DNA of 15,894 bases from Bacillota bacterium. Lineage in GTDB: Bacteria > Bacillota > Clostridia > Acetivibrionales > DSM-1351. A program made the translations under genes and the position numbers. Each line of letters begins with the position of its first letter. The first letter of the stretch is position 1. This document shows positions 1-5,855 of this stretch, piece by piece. The stretch is from assembly GCA_023392075.1 (NCBI GenBank), contig JAEVZU010000021.1, positions 1 through 15,894 of the forward strand. The letters are read 5' to 3'. The notes under the pieces are model-generated. The model made no database searches. It was not told the DNA's origin and was given only the letters and a program-made list of their open reading frames with translations.

Positions 1-206
1 GAGCTAATCAAAATAAAAACATTGTCCCAAAGCTGAACTATCGACATTACACAAATCCAACCAAGATATATAAATACGGTTTCTAATAAAGGAGAGGTTA
101 TATGACCTTTACAATACTTGCAAGTAATATACTTGATTCTACCAAATGCAAAAAGCTTTTTGATGATAGATATTCCTTTTTTATTGCAATGTGGACATTT
201 CAACAT
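1..206 (-). CDS. Zinc-ribbon small membrane protein, C-terminus beyond window
   Basis: Reads leftward from an ATG at 206-204 with a GAGGT ribosome-binding site at 218-214; the reading frame is open to the window edge (68 codons seen). The N-terminus has a paired-cysteine zinc ribbon, CPHC at residues 4-7 and CKYC at residues 29-32. A hydrophobic segment follows from about residue 42, which should be a membrane helix. Proteins with this layout usually sit in the cytoplasmic membrane with the zinc ribbon inside; the function is unknown. A TATAAT-like hexamer lies at 243-238 on the minus strand, with no good -35. It is the only gene in the AT-rich part on the minus strand. It lies immediately left of a half-copy of the cassette repeat, so it may mark the edge of the array or an inverted unit. 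The zinc ribbon is clear; any role is not. Confidence 0.7.
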   Translation of the reverse strand, partial: MLKCPHCNKKGISIIKKLFAFGRIKYITCKYCKGHITSPLLETVFIYLGWICVMSIVQLWDNVFILIS

Positions 207-275
207 AAGTCATACCTCATATTTAACCTTATTTAGCATTATATTAACATATTTAAAAAGAAAGGATAGCCGCAA

Positions 276-413
276 TTTGAATAAAAAACGTTGTAATTAA
301 AGGAAAGTCGGTCTTTAAAAACTGAATAGTGCGGTAAGGGGAAACTTGACATGGTAATCTTCCAGATGTAGTATTATTTGTATGATTTACTTTTAATTCA
401 GTATTGTTTTATA
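276..413 (+). repeat. Inter-cassette element A (right half only)
   Basis: Carries the right-arm sequence AACTGAATAGTGCGGTA (320-336), then the promoter and the conserved leader. It has no matching TACCGCACATTCAGTT terminator half on its left. About 40 nt left of the arm (276-319) are shared almost exactly with element E at 3929, with one 1-nt gap. The sequence GCCGCAATTTGAA just before and at its start resembles the second mini-hairpin region of the other copies, so the left side looks truncated inside the element. Confidence 0.8.
346..374 (+). promoter_or_regulatory. Cassette promoter A (sigma-A type) for the kinase-like gene
   Basis: TTGACA at 346-351, 17-nt spacer, TAGTAT at 369-374. The spacer ends in CCAGATG, as in the other cassette promoters. 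The start site would be near 381, leaving a leader of about 70 nt before the ATG at 454. Confidence 0.8.
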
Positions 414-453
414 GTACGTTGTAAAGACATTTGATAATTGGAGCAATATTACG

Positions 454-1023
454 ATGGTTATTTTGATTGGTGGAGTTAGTTGCACAGGAAAAACAGTCAT
501 GGCTCAAAAATTACTTGAAAAATATAAGATTCCATATTTGTCTATAGACCATATAAAAATGGGGTTGATTCGTGGAAGTAAATATTGTGATTTTTCTGCA
601 ACTGACGGTGATAATGAACTTACATATAAACTATGGCCAATAGTAAAGGGGATAATAATGACCAATATTGAGAATGGACAACACATTATTATTGAAGGGT
701 GCTATTTACCTCCTGAGCATATTGGTGATTTTGAATCTAATTATTTAAAACAAATAATTGCTCTATATATAGGCTTTTCAAAGAATTATCTTGAGAAACA
801 TTTTGATTCAGGAATTATTGAGCATAGAAGTGAGATAGAACAAAAGGAAATTGATAATTATTATATGAACAAAGATAATTATATTAAACTCCATTCTCAA
901 ATTAAAGAACTTTGCGAGAAGAATAATGCTCAATTTTTTGAAATTAATGATAATTACACAGAAGAAATAAACAATGTATACAAATGGATAGACGAACAAG
1001 TAGAAGCAAAGATGCAATCATAA
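454..1023 (+). CDS. P-loop kinase-like protein (2-phosphoglycerate/adenylate kinase-like NTPase)
   Basis: A 189-residue soluble protein starting with a Walker A loop, GGVSCTGKT at residues 6-14, in the usual place for small P-loop kinases. It also has SIDHIKMG (residues 30-37), which probably contributes an acidic residue to the substrate site, and a hydrophobic strand ending IIIEGC (78-83) that may serve as a Walker B-like strand. This pattern fits the loosely defined group often annotated as AAA-family ATPase or 2-phosphoglycerate kinase-like. The phosphorylated substrate cannot be read from the sequence. GGAG at 440-443 supports the ATG at 454. It is the single cargo gene of the first cassette, with promoter A in front and terminator B behind. 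A zeta-toxin-like role is possible but there is no antitoxin partner. Confidence 0.75.
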   Translation: MVILIGGVSCTGKTVMAQKLLEKYKIPYLSIDHIKMGLIRGSKYCDFSATDGDNELTYKLWPIVKGIIMTNIENGQHIIIEGCYLPPEHIGDFESNYLKQIIALYIGFSKNYLEKHFDSGIIEHRSEIEQKEIDNYYMNKDNYIKLHSQIKELCEKNNAQFFEINDNYTEEINNVYKWIDEQVEAKMQS

Positions 1024-1070
1024 TAACCTTATTTGAAACTTAATAAAATTCAATTATATAATTATTCAAC

Positions 1071-1105
1071 TACCGCACATTCAGTTAATGCATTGCGGTA
1101 TTTTT
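1071..1105 (+). terminator. Terminator hairpin B
   Basis: Stem TACCGCA (1071-1077) with TGCGGTA (1094-1100), 16-nt loop, then TTTTT. It should end the kinase-like transcript. Confidence 0.75.
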
Positions 1106-1133
1106 ATGGCAGCAATTCAGCCGCAAAATAAGA
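1071..1133 (+). repeat. Inter-cassette element B, left half
   Basis: TACCGCACATTCAGTT at 1071-1086 closes the kinase cassette, followed by the terminator hairpin and the CAGCCGCAAAATAAG motif (about 1117-1132). The right half does not follow directly; it starts about 200 nt later, and the interval holds a short ORF. Confidence 0.8.
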
Positions 1134-1182
1134 ATAAGATGCTCCTAATATGATAATTGGCACGGAATTGAAAGTGAGGATT

Positions 1183-1409
1183 TATGAAGAATTTAAATGA
1201 ATTATTTTTTCGGATTACTTAAAATATTTGGTGTTGTATTTACTAATTTTATAATGTTTTTTTCATTAAAAATGATAACATCAAATAATCCAAGAGAAAC
1301 ACCAAAAAATATATTAAATACATTCTTTTTTACTAGAATAGTGCGTTACAGCTTGGAACTTGACTATGTAGTATTTTCAGATATAGTATTATTTGTAATG
1401 ACTAATTAA
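1183..1409 (+). pseudogene. Small membrane-protein ORF between repeat halves, possibly frameshifted
   Basis: An ATG at 1183 with GAGG just upstream reads only MKNLNELFFRIT before a stop. A second frame, opened by an ATG at 1197, continues with a hydrophobic stretch (FFGLLKIFGVVFTNFIMFF). Joining the two frames at the T-run at 1207-1212 would give one small membrane protein with a properly placed ribosome-binding site. The sequence therefore suggests a single-base loss in the run, or less likely ribosomal slippage. The 3' end of the frame runs into the right half of element B and stops at 1409 beyond its promoter, so the original C-terminus is probably lost. There is no TTGACA-type promoter in front. 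Whether it was ever a functional gene is uncertain. Confidence 0.35.
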
Positions 1410-1433
1410 ATTCAGACATGTATTATAAAGCGA
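1331..1433 (+). repeat. Inter-cassette element B, right half
   Basis: Degenerate right arm (GAATAGTGCGTTA, 1336-1348), followed by promoter and leader with ATTATTTGTAATGA and a weak version of the leader end (AAGCGAAG). The arm has diverged more than in A, E and F. Confidence 0.65.
1360..1389 (+). promoter_or_regulatory. Cassette promoter B for the methyltransferase
   Basis: TTGACT at 1360-1365, 18-nt spacer ending CAGATA, TAGTAT at 1384-1389. The spacer is one base longer than in the other copies. Confidence 0.7.
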
Positions 1434-1471
1434 AGTGAAGATTATTAAATAATCTTGATTGGAGAGTAGAT

Positions 1472-2158
1472 ATGAAAGATACAAATCTTGATAGTTTAAA
1501 TGCATGGGAAACTAATGCTGAGTTTTGGGATAATAAAATGGGTAATGAATCAAATAGCTTCCATCGTGATATTGTACGTCCGCGGACTGAAGAATTGTTG
1601 GAGATTAATTCTGACGATTTAGTTTTGGATATAGCTTGTGGTAACGGGAATTTTTCAAAAAGAATGGCAGAGCAAGGAGCACAAGTTAGTGGATTTGATT
1701 ATAGCCCTAAAATGATTGAGCTTGCAAAGATACGTAGAGCAGATGTTCTTGATAAAGTAATTTTTAATGTTTGTGATGCGACAAATTATGAACAACTTAT
1801 TAATTTACAGCAAGAAAAACCTTTTACCAAAGCTGTTGCTAATATGGCAATTATGGATATCTCCGATATAGAACCGTTGTTTAAAGCGGTTTTTGATATG
1901 CTGAGTGAGAATGGAATTTTTGTATTTGCTACACACCACCCTTGTTTCACGTATCCCAATAAAGATTATTTCACTTCTTGTGTCCATAAAGGTGCTGCAA
2001 TCGAGGGGCAACCAGTGATGCAAAACTATTATCACAGATCTATTCAAGATATATTTAATCTTGCTTTTAAATGTGGATTTATAATCGATGGATTTTATGA
2101 AGTACCATTTTATGGCGAAGATACTCCAATTATTATGATTGTACGTTTAAAAAAGTAG
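1472..2158 (+). CDS. Class I SAM-dependent methyltransferase
   Basis: A 228-residue soluble protein of the Rossmann-fold methyltransferase class. Motif I, VLDIACGNGNFS, lies at residues 51-62 and binds SAM; GFDYSPKMI (about 74-82) is the following strand with the acidic residue that normally contacts the ribose. The N-terminal AWETNAEFWDNKMG is typical of small-molecule methyltransferases of the Methyltransf_11/25 type. The acceptor substrate is not identifiable. GGAGAG at 1461-1466 fixes the start at 1472. The gene is alone between promoter B and terminator C. A second, unrelated methyltransferase lies near the right end of the array (8835). The fold is certain; the reaction beyond SAM-dependent methylation is not. 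Confidence 0.9.
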   Translation: MKDTNLDSLNAWETNAEFWDNKMGNESNSFHRDIVRPRTEELLEINSDDLVLDIACGNGNFSKRMAEQGAQVSGFDYSPKMIELAKIRRADVLDKVIFNVCDATNYEQLINLQQEKPFTKAVANMAIMDISDIEPLFKAVFDMLSENGIFVFATHHPCFTYPNKDYFTSCVHKGAAIEGQPVMQNYYHRSIQDIFNLAFKCGFIIDGFYEVPFYGEDTPIIMIVRLKK

Positions 2159-2258
2159 TCATAGTAGACCATAAGAATATTACGAGTTAAGCTACTTTTG
2201 GTAATTTATATTAACATGTCCAATAGATTTCGAAAATAAATAGATATCAAAAATGAGT

Positions 2259-2294
2259 ACCGCACATTCAGTTAAAAAGAAAGTGCGGTTTTTT
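2259..2294 (+). terminator. Terminator hairpin C
   Basis: Perfect 7-bp stem ACCGCAC (2259-2265) with GTGCGGT (2283-2289), followed by TTTTT. It ends the methyltransferase cassette. Confidence 0.8.
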
Positions 2295-2381
2295 CATGTC
2301 CGTAATTCGGCCGTAAAATAAGAAGATCACGAACAAAGCAAGTTGAACATGAAAATTGAATAGTGTGGCAGGGATTGAAAC

Positions 2382-2410
2382 TTGACATAGAAACGTTCCA
2401 GATATAGTAT
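2382..2410 (+). promoter_or_regulatory. Cassette promoter C for the cupin gene
   Basis: TTGACA at 2382-2387, 17-nt spacer ending TTCCAGATA, TAGTAT at 2405-2410. Confidence 0.8.
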
Positions 2411-2468
2411 TATTTGTAATGAATTGCTTTTGAGCCGATATTGTTAAAGTTTGCGAAGGAGAGATTAA

Positions 2469-2754
2469 ATGAGGATAATGAATATTGAGAAGCTTCCAGA
2501 AGAATTTATATATCAGGATTCCGTTGGTTTAATTACGAAATCGTTAGGTGCGGCTGGAGGAAGTAAAAAGATTTATGTAAATATTGATTCTGTTCCGCCT
2601 AAAGCTTACAGCACGAAATATCACAGTCATTCTCAGCAGGAAGAATTTTTTGTGATTTTATCCGGTGCAGGGGTTTCAATATATAGGTGATAATTTCTAT
2701 GAACCTACAGGGCTATATCATCCATCATTTGAAATGACTAGCTTAGTATTATGA
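2469..2754 (+). pseudogene. Cupin-domain protein, frameshifted and shortened
   Basis: The ATG at 2469 has an AAGGAGAG site in front. The first 73 codons give a typical cupin first half, with the metal-site pattern KYHSHSQQEEFFVILSGAG (HxH followed by E). The frame then hits TGA at 2688-2690. In the +1 frame the sequence goes on as GDNFYEPTGLYH, matching the second cupin motif (G-D-x-x-x-x-P-x-x-x-x-H), and stops at 2752-2754. The simplest reading is a frameshift near the GGGG at 2670-2673 plus loss of several residues between the two motifs and of the C-terminal strand. Intact small cupins of this type are roughly 110-150 residues and bind a metal or small ligand; this copy probably no longer folds normally. 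Promoter and site for translation remain intact, so the gene looks recently broken. Confidence 0.7.
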
Positions 2755-2784
2755 ATGTAATAGAAGTTAGTTTACGCATTTTTT

Positions 2785-2872
2785 ATATATCAAGAATCAT
2801 TCTATTATCGCACATTCAATTAAATGAATTGTGTTTTTTTATGCCCATTTTCAGCTGCAAAATAAGAAAAGT
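2785..2872 (+). repeat. Inter-cassette element D, left half
   Basis: ATATATCAAGAATCATTCTATTA leads into a diverged left arm (TATCGCACATTCAATT), the terminator and the second hairpin ATTTT-CAGCTGC-AAAAT (about 2848-2864). A short promoterless gene lies between it and the right half. Confidence 0.75.
2809..2840 (+). terminator. Terminator hairpin D
   Basis: CGCA, one bulged C, ATTCA (2814-2818), 6-nt loop, TGAAT (2825-2829), TGTG, then seven T (2834-2840). The single bulged C is at the same place as in copy I. Confidence 0.65.
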
Positions 2873-2916
2873 ACGTCGGATCATAAGTCTTATACGACGG
2901 GAAGGAAGTGATATAT

Positions 2917-3125
2917 CTGAAAAAAATTAATAAGAACATTAAGGAATGCCCATATTGTGGAAGTAAAGAATATTACATAAAATAGAGATTTTCAATTATT
3001 CTATTAGATTTGATGGTGAAGAAGCGGAAAATGGGGAATTTCACGATAATACACATTATGAAAACACAAGTAAATTTGCTTGGTGTAAAGAATGTAATAA
3101 AAGATTATTTGAGTTGGAGGGTTAA
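2917..3125 (+). pseudogene. Small zinc-ribbon protein gene split by a frameshift
   Basis: Reading starts at CTG 2917 (or GTG 2908), placed after GGAAGGAAGTGAT. It gives KKINKNIKECPYCGSKEYYIK and stops at TAG 2983-2985. One frame over, the sequence continues without stop as IEIFNYSIRFDGEE... to FAWCKECNKRLFELEG, ending TAA 3123-3125. The two halves each carry one CxxC pair (CPYC and CKEC), which together would make a four-cysteine zinc ribbon of about 70 residues. Adding one A to the A-run at 2979-2982 restores a single frame. The gene lies between the halves of element D and has no cassette promoter. The function is unknown; small zinc ribbons often bind nucleic acid or act as adaptors. Pseudogene is most likely, but a sequencing error in the A-run would give the same picture. 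Confidence 0.6.
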
Positions 3126-3136
3126 AAGACAAATCG

Positions 3137-3221
3137 CGATATGAATAGAAAGCGGCAGAAATGCAGGAAAGACTGGGCTTTGAAAATTGAATTAGTGAGG
3201 CATTGTTTAATATTGCAACTT
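3137..3221 (+). repeat. Inter-cassette element D, right half, promoter deleted
   Basis: GATATGAATAGAAAGCGGC (3138-3156) matches element G at about 5200. The right arm is degenerate (AAAATTGAATTAGTG, 3183-3197). It joins at once to GGCATTGTTTAATATTGCAAC, which is the end of the leader in other copies. The promoter and first part of the leader, roughly 75 bp, are missing. Confidence 0.65.
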
Positions 3222-3347
3222 ATTGTCTATTTTATTCGTTAAATAAATTAGTTCATTTAATACTTTATGAAGTTTTAATAATACTCCATACATAAAATTA
3301 AAGCAAACTGCAAAAATATAGTTTAGAAACAAAATAAGGAGTTTATT

Positions 3348-3809
3348 ATGAGCAACCAAATTATTCTGTGGTGTATATTCATTCTTCCTTGGTTTACATT
3401 ATTTTTTATGAAAAAAGAAGATATTAAGCGGTATATGCCTGTTGGTTTATTTGCCATTTTTACAAGTGCAATTATACTTGAGATTGGTCACACTTTGAGA
3501 TGGTGGGTATACAATGAAACTGCTTATCCACTAAGAAATATTTCCTATCTTTATGGGGCGATACCAGTAGCTACCATGTGGCTTTTTAAATTCACTTATG
3601 GAAAGTTTTGGTTATATGTCGGTGCTGATTTCTTATTAAATTTAATTTATACATTATTGTTTGAATATTATTTCTTGGGCAGGAGAGGTATTATTGAGTT
3701 TGAAAGAGTAAGTCCCATGCTTGATGTCTTTGCTACAAGTGCACTTGGAATTATAATTTATGGTTTTCATATGTGGCAAGAAGGTATTTTCGTGAAAAAG
3801 GGTACCTGA
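3348..3809 (+). CDS. Multi-pass membrane protein of unknown function
   Basis: A 153-residue hydrophobic protein with about five likely membrane helices, near residues 5-21, 31-47, 67-82, 88-109 and 124-143. KKEDIKR between the first two and several aromatic residues at the membrane borders are visible, but no catalytic motif. It resembles the small multi-pass proteins common in Clostridium and Bacillus, such as the CBO0543 group, but that assignment is only a guess. AAGGAG at 3336-3341 with 6-nt spacing makes the ATG at 3348 secure. The cassette promoter expected in front has been deleted from element D, and no convincing replacement is seen between 3222 and 3335. The gene may depend on read-through or be poorly expressed. 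No hairpin follows it before element E; only an AGTTGC/GCAACT inverted repeat (3863-3868, 3883-3888) is seen. Confidence 0.75.
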   Translation: MSNQIILWCIFILPWFTLFFMKKEDIKRYMPVGLFAIFTSAIILEIGHTLRWWVYNETAYPLRNISYLYGAIPVATMWLFKFTYGKFWLYVGADFLLNLIYTLLFEYYFLGRRGIIEFERVSPMLDVFATSALGIIIYGFHMWQEGIFVKKGT

Positions 3810-3928
3810 AGAAACTTGTGGATTTCTATAGAGCTTTACCTATGTGAAAAAACTATTTAGGAAGTTGCTTTTTTATATTTATGCAACTATAACAACCCCA
3901 TATTTTATTTGATATCAGTAATTCGTAT

Positions 3929-4100
3929 TTTGAATAAAAAACGTTGTATTAAAGGAAAGTCGGTCTTTAAAAACTGAATAGTGCGGTAGAGATTGAAAAC
4001 TAACATAATAGTGCGGCAAGGGGAAACTTGACATGGAAATCTTCCAGATGTAGTATTATTTGTATGATTTACTTTTAAATCAGTATTGCTTGATATTGCG
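3929..4100 (+). repeat. Inter-cassette element E (right half only, with internal duplication)
   Basis: Near-identical to element A over the 40-nt upstream block, the arm AACTGAATAGTGCGGTA (3972-3988), the promoter and about 50 nt of leader. It differs by a block of about 30 nt (3988-4017) that repeats a version of the arm (ATAATAGTGCGGC). Like A it lacks the left terminator half. The pair is the most recent duplication in the array. Confidence 0.8.
4028..4056 (+). promoter_or_regulatory. Cassette promoter E for the Nudix gene
   Basis: TTGACA at 4028-4033, 17-nt spacer ending TTCCAGATG, TAGTAT at 4051-4056. Confidence 0.8.
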
Positions 4101-4146
4101 AATAAAGATAATTTATATAATGTGCGATGGAAAGGGGCGTATATTA

Positions 4147-4605
4147 ATGGGATATACCGAACAAATACGTAAAAAAGTTGGTCACGATGAGATAATTGGG
4201 GTTGGAGCAGGGGTTTTTATTTATAAAGAAGGAAAAGTTCTGTTGCAAAAACGAAGAGACAATTATTCCTGGGCTCTGCACGGTGGAGGAGTAGAAATAG
4301 GTGAAAGCGTGGAAGAAGCTGCAAAACGTGAGTTGTTTGAGGAAACAGGCCTTATTGCAAATAATCTTGAACTTTTAGGAGTGTTTTCAGGTGAAGATAT
4401 GAGATATACATATCCCAATGGTGATAAAGTTAGCATAATAGGCATTAACTATATTTGCAGTGATTTTTCTGGAGAACTATTATCTGAAACGGATGAAACT
4501 TTGGCGTTGAAATGGTTTGATATAGACGATTTACCACAAGAAATAAGCCCACCTGATAGGAAGCCATTAAAGGCATTTGTTGACTTTATTAAAAGCACAA
4601 AATAA
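4147..4605 (+). CDS. Nudix hydrolase
   Basis: A 152-residue protein with a full Nudix box at residues 47-69: G47, E53, R61-E62-L63, E65-E66, G68. These are the Mg2+-binding and catalytic residues of the family, which hydrolyses nucleoside diphosphates linked to another group. Nearby KVLLQKRRDNYSWALHGGGVE is the usual lead-in strand. The substrate cannot be named; the short bacterial form with LPGGG-like entry is often an ADP-ribose, (d)NTP or dinucleotide pyrophosphatase. The frame is open back to an ATG at 4060. That start lies next to the -10 box and would place translation inside the conserved leader, so the ATG at 4147, with AAAGGGG upstream, is preferred. It is the sole gene of the cassette between promoter E and terminator F. 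Confidence 0.92.
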   Translation: MGYTEQIRKKVGHDEIIGVGAGVFIYKEGKVLLQKRRDNYSWALHGGGVEIGESVEEAAKRELFEETGLIANNLELLGVFSGEDMRYTYPNGDKVSIIGINYICSDFSGELLSETDETLALKWFDIDDLPQEISPPDRKPLKAFVDFIKSTK

Positions 4606-4661
4606 CATTATCAGAAGTTATTTTACTTCATAATGTTTATATATCAAGAATCAATCTATTA

Positions 4662-4695
4662 CTGCACATTCACTTAAAAAGATGTGCGTTTTTTA
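4662..4695 (+). terminator. Terminator hairpin F
   Basis: TGCACAT (4663-4669) pairs with ATGTGCG (4682-4688; one G-T end pair), followed by TTTTTT. It ends the Nudix cassette. Confidence 0.7.
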
Positions 4696-4783
4696 TGCTC
4701 AATTTAGGGCACAAATTAAGAAGATTACGAAAACAAAGCAAGCTTGAGCATTGAAAACTGAATAGTGCGGTATTGGTAGGAGC

Positions 4784-4812
4784 TTGACGAAGAAACGTAC
4801 CAGATATAGTAT
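4784..4812 (+). promoter_or_regulatory. Cassette promoter F
   Basis: TTGACG at 4784-4789, 17-nt spacer ending TACCAGATA, TAGTAT at 4807-4812. Confidence 0.75.
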
Positions 4813-4879
4813 TAAATATATTGAGAGTGTTAATAAGCACAATTTTATAAATTTGTGATAAATAGCAGGGAGTCGGTTT

Positions 4880-5113
4880 ATGAATGAGAAAATAGTGAAT
4901 GTAAATATTTTGAAGAAAATTGGAGTAATTTTTTTACTAATTTCTATAATGTTGTTTATCATTAGTCTTTTTTGTATTTTGGTATTACATCAACTAGGGA
5001 TAGTTGTAACTATATTTTGGATAGCATTTGGAGTATTTATTGCTCTTACAATTAGTGTGTCTATCGTTAGAGGTGGTATAGAGATAAAACAGAAATATCA
5101 AAAGGATAAATAA
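4880..5113 (+). CDS. Small membrane protein, two predicted helices
   Basis: A 77-residue protein with two hydrophobic segments, about residues 11-37 and 40-63. It ends in a basic, lysine-rich tail (IEIKQKYQKDK), which should stay in the cytoplasm. No known motif is recognised. GGGAG at 4868-4872 with 7-nt spacing supports the start. It is the only gene between promoter F and terminator G, so it is a cassette cargo in its own right. The neighbouring cassette (5429) carries another 77-residue two-helix protein, but the sequences show no obvious similarity. The size and arrangement could fit a small toxin-like or stress membrane protein; that is speculation. Confidence 0.7.
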   Translation: MNEKIVNVNILKKIGVIFLLISIMLFIISLFCILVLHQLGIVVTIFWIAFGVFIALTISVSIVRGGIEIKQKYQKDK

Positions 5114-5150
5114 TGTGGGAGTCCTTGTATAACAAGAATAAATCCATTAC

Positions 5151-5185
5151 CGCACATTCAGTTAAATGAAGTGCGTTATTTTTTA
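5151..5185 (+). terminator. Terminator hairpin G
   Basis: CGCAC, bulged A, TTCA, 6-nt loop, TGAA, GTGCG (5171-5175), then TTATTTTTT. It is weaker than B, C and I. Confidence 0.6.
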
Positions 5186-5251
5186 TGCAGTTTAGACGGG
5201 ATATGAATAGAAAGCGGCGGGAATGGACTTTGATAACTGAATAGTGTAAAC

Positions 5252-5280
5252 TTGACATAGTAATTATCTAGATGTAGCAT
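5252..5280 (+). promoter_or_regulatory. Cassette promoter G
   Basis: TTGACA at 5252-5257, 17-nt spacer ending TCTAGATG, TAGCAT at 5275-5280. It leaves a leader of about 140 nt before the gene at 5429, the longest in the array. Confidence 0.75.
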
Positions 5281-5428
5281 TATTTGTAATAAAGTTGCAT
5301 TGAAGTCGGGATTGTTTGATTATACGAACTAATAGTTATTAACGTAAAACTTATCAAATAGATATACGGGAATTTATCGATCAGATTTTAATCAAGAATT
5401 ATCTATATTTTGTGCAGGAGGTTACTAA

Positions 5429-5662
5429 ATGAGCTCTAAAATAAAACAAAATATTATGCCAAAAATTTTATTTGGAATTGGGATCGTACTATTAATGTGT
5501 TATTTCGGAGGCATATTTTATATTTACAATATTCAAGAGTATAACCCCTATGCTTCTACGGGGGCTGATCTTGACGCTTTAATTCACAGCGTATTGTTTT
5601 TACCTCCAACTGCAATATGCTTGATATTATCTCTCATATTACATATAAAAACAAAAAAGTGA
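5429..5662 (+). CDS. Small membrane protein, two predicted helices
   Basis: A 77-residue protein with helices at about residues 11-33 and 52-72, joined by a polar loop (NIQEYNPYASTGADLDA). The N-terminal KIKQN and C-terminal HIKTKK are basic, which predicts both ends in the cytoplasm and the loop outside. No family is recognised. AGGAGG at 5416-5421 gives a strong start. Sole cargo between promoter G and terminator H. The upstream interval 5330-5415 holds only leader sequence and nothing else recognisable. Confidence 0.7.
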   Translation: MSSKIKQNIMPKILFGIGIVLLMCYFGGIFYIYNIQEYNPYASTGADLDALIHSVLFLPPTAICLILSLILHIKTKK

Positions 5663-5728
5663 ATCGCACTGTCTATTACGAGCATATATTATGAAGCTAC
5701 AATTTCCAATTTGTAGTTGAGATTTTTC

Positions 5729-5820
5729 TATATCAAGAATCATCCTATTACCGCACATTCAGTAAACTGAACAGCGGTATTTTTTATGCAGTTAGGACGG
5801 GATATAAGAAAGAAACGTCG
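5729..5820 (+). repeat. Inter-cassette element H, left half
   Basis: TATATCAAGAATCATCCTATTA, left arm TACCGCACATTCAGT (5749-5763) and hairpin, then a subtype-G middle (GCAGTTAGGACGGGATATAAG). After this the sequence ACGTCGAATCAT.AGTCT resembles the stretch following element D, and a short ORF follows in both cases. Confidence 0.75.
5749..5785 (+). terminator. Terminator hairpin H
   Basis: TACCGC (5749-5754) with GCGGTA (5774-5779), and inside it TTCAGT-AA-ACTGAA, then TTTTTT. Here the local right arm ACTGAACAGCGGTA closely copies the distal arm of other elements, showing that both are versions of one sequence. Confidence 0.72.
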
Positions 5821-5855
5821 AATCATCAGTCTATTGCGTACAAAGGAGGTAGGGG

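Larger units (their letters stand above)
2241..2457 (+). repeat. Inter-cassette element C (complete)
   Basis: An uninterrupted copy. It contains ATATCAAAAATGAG (2244-2257), the left arm TACCGCACATTCAGTT (2258-2273), the terminator, CGGCCGTAAAATAAG, a joint containing ACGAACAAAGCAAGTT, the right arm AATTGAATAGTGTGGCA (2354-2370), the promoter and the leader ending TTTGCGAA. TTCATG just after the left hairpin can pair with CATGAA just before the right arm, extending the large palindrome inward. Confidence 0.85.
4637..4830 (+). repeat. Inter-cassette element F (complete)
   Basis: ATATATCAAGAATCAATCTATTA, then left arm TACTGCACATTCACTT (4660-4675), terminator, second hairpin AATTT-7 nt-AAATT (4701-4717), joint with ACAAAGCAAGC, right arm AACTGAATAGTGCGGTA (4756-4772) and promoter. 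ATGCTCAA (4695-4702) pairs perfectly with TTGAGCAT (4744-4751), so the outer palindrome continues inward. The leader diverges soon after the -10. Confidence 0.85.
5128..5327 (+). repeat. Inter-cassette element G (complete, second subtype)
   Basis: Left arm TACCGCACATTCAGTT at 5148-5163, terminator, then TTTAGACGGGATATGAATAG and AAAGCGGCGG instead of the CAGCCGC mini-hairpin and ACAAAGC joint. It continues with right arm AACTGAATAGTGTAA (5236-5250), promoter and full leader (ATTGTTTGATTATACGAAC). It shares the middle block with the D right half and, in part, J. Confidence 0.82.

Noticed and set aside
118..300. 60-codon + strand ORF
   Set aside because: It is antisense to the zinc-ribbon gene, which has conserved CxxC pairs and a good start; no start signal of its own.
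375..420. Leader mini-ORFs (ATG plus 2-3 codons) after several cassette promoters
   Set aside because: Codons differ, one copy lacks the ATG, and none has a ribosome-binding site; likely by chance.
320..1086. Insertion sequence or MITE with terminal inverted repeats formed by the arms
   Set aside because: The arms flank each gene, but there is no transposase and no target-site duplication is visible; the arms also carry promoter and terminator functions.
2874..2899. Regulatory hairpin CGTCG...CGACG before the zinc-ribbon gene
   Set aside because: The related sequence before the 33-codon ORF (about 5816) does not keep the pairing, so structure is not supported.
4060..4146. Upstream start for the Nudix protein
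   Set aside because: It would begin at the -10 box, before any possible transcript start, and has no ribosome-binding site.
375..5327. Riboswitch in the conserved cassette leader
   Set aside because: The leader is short and shows no stable conserved stems, and downstream genes are unrelated; conservation is better explained by duplication of the module.
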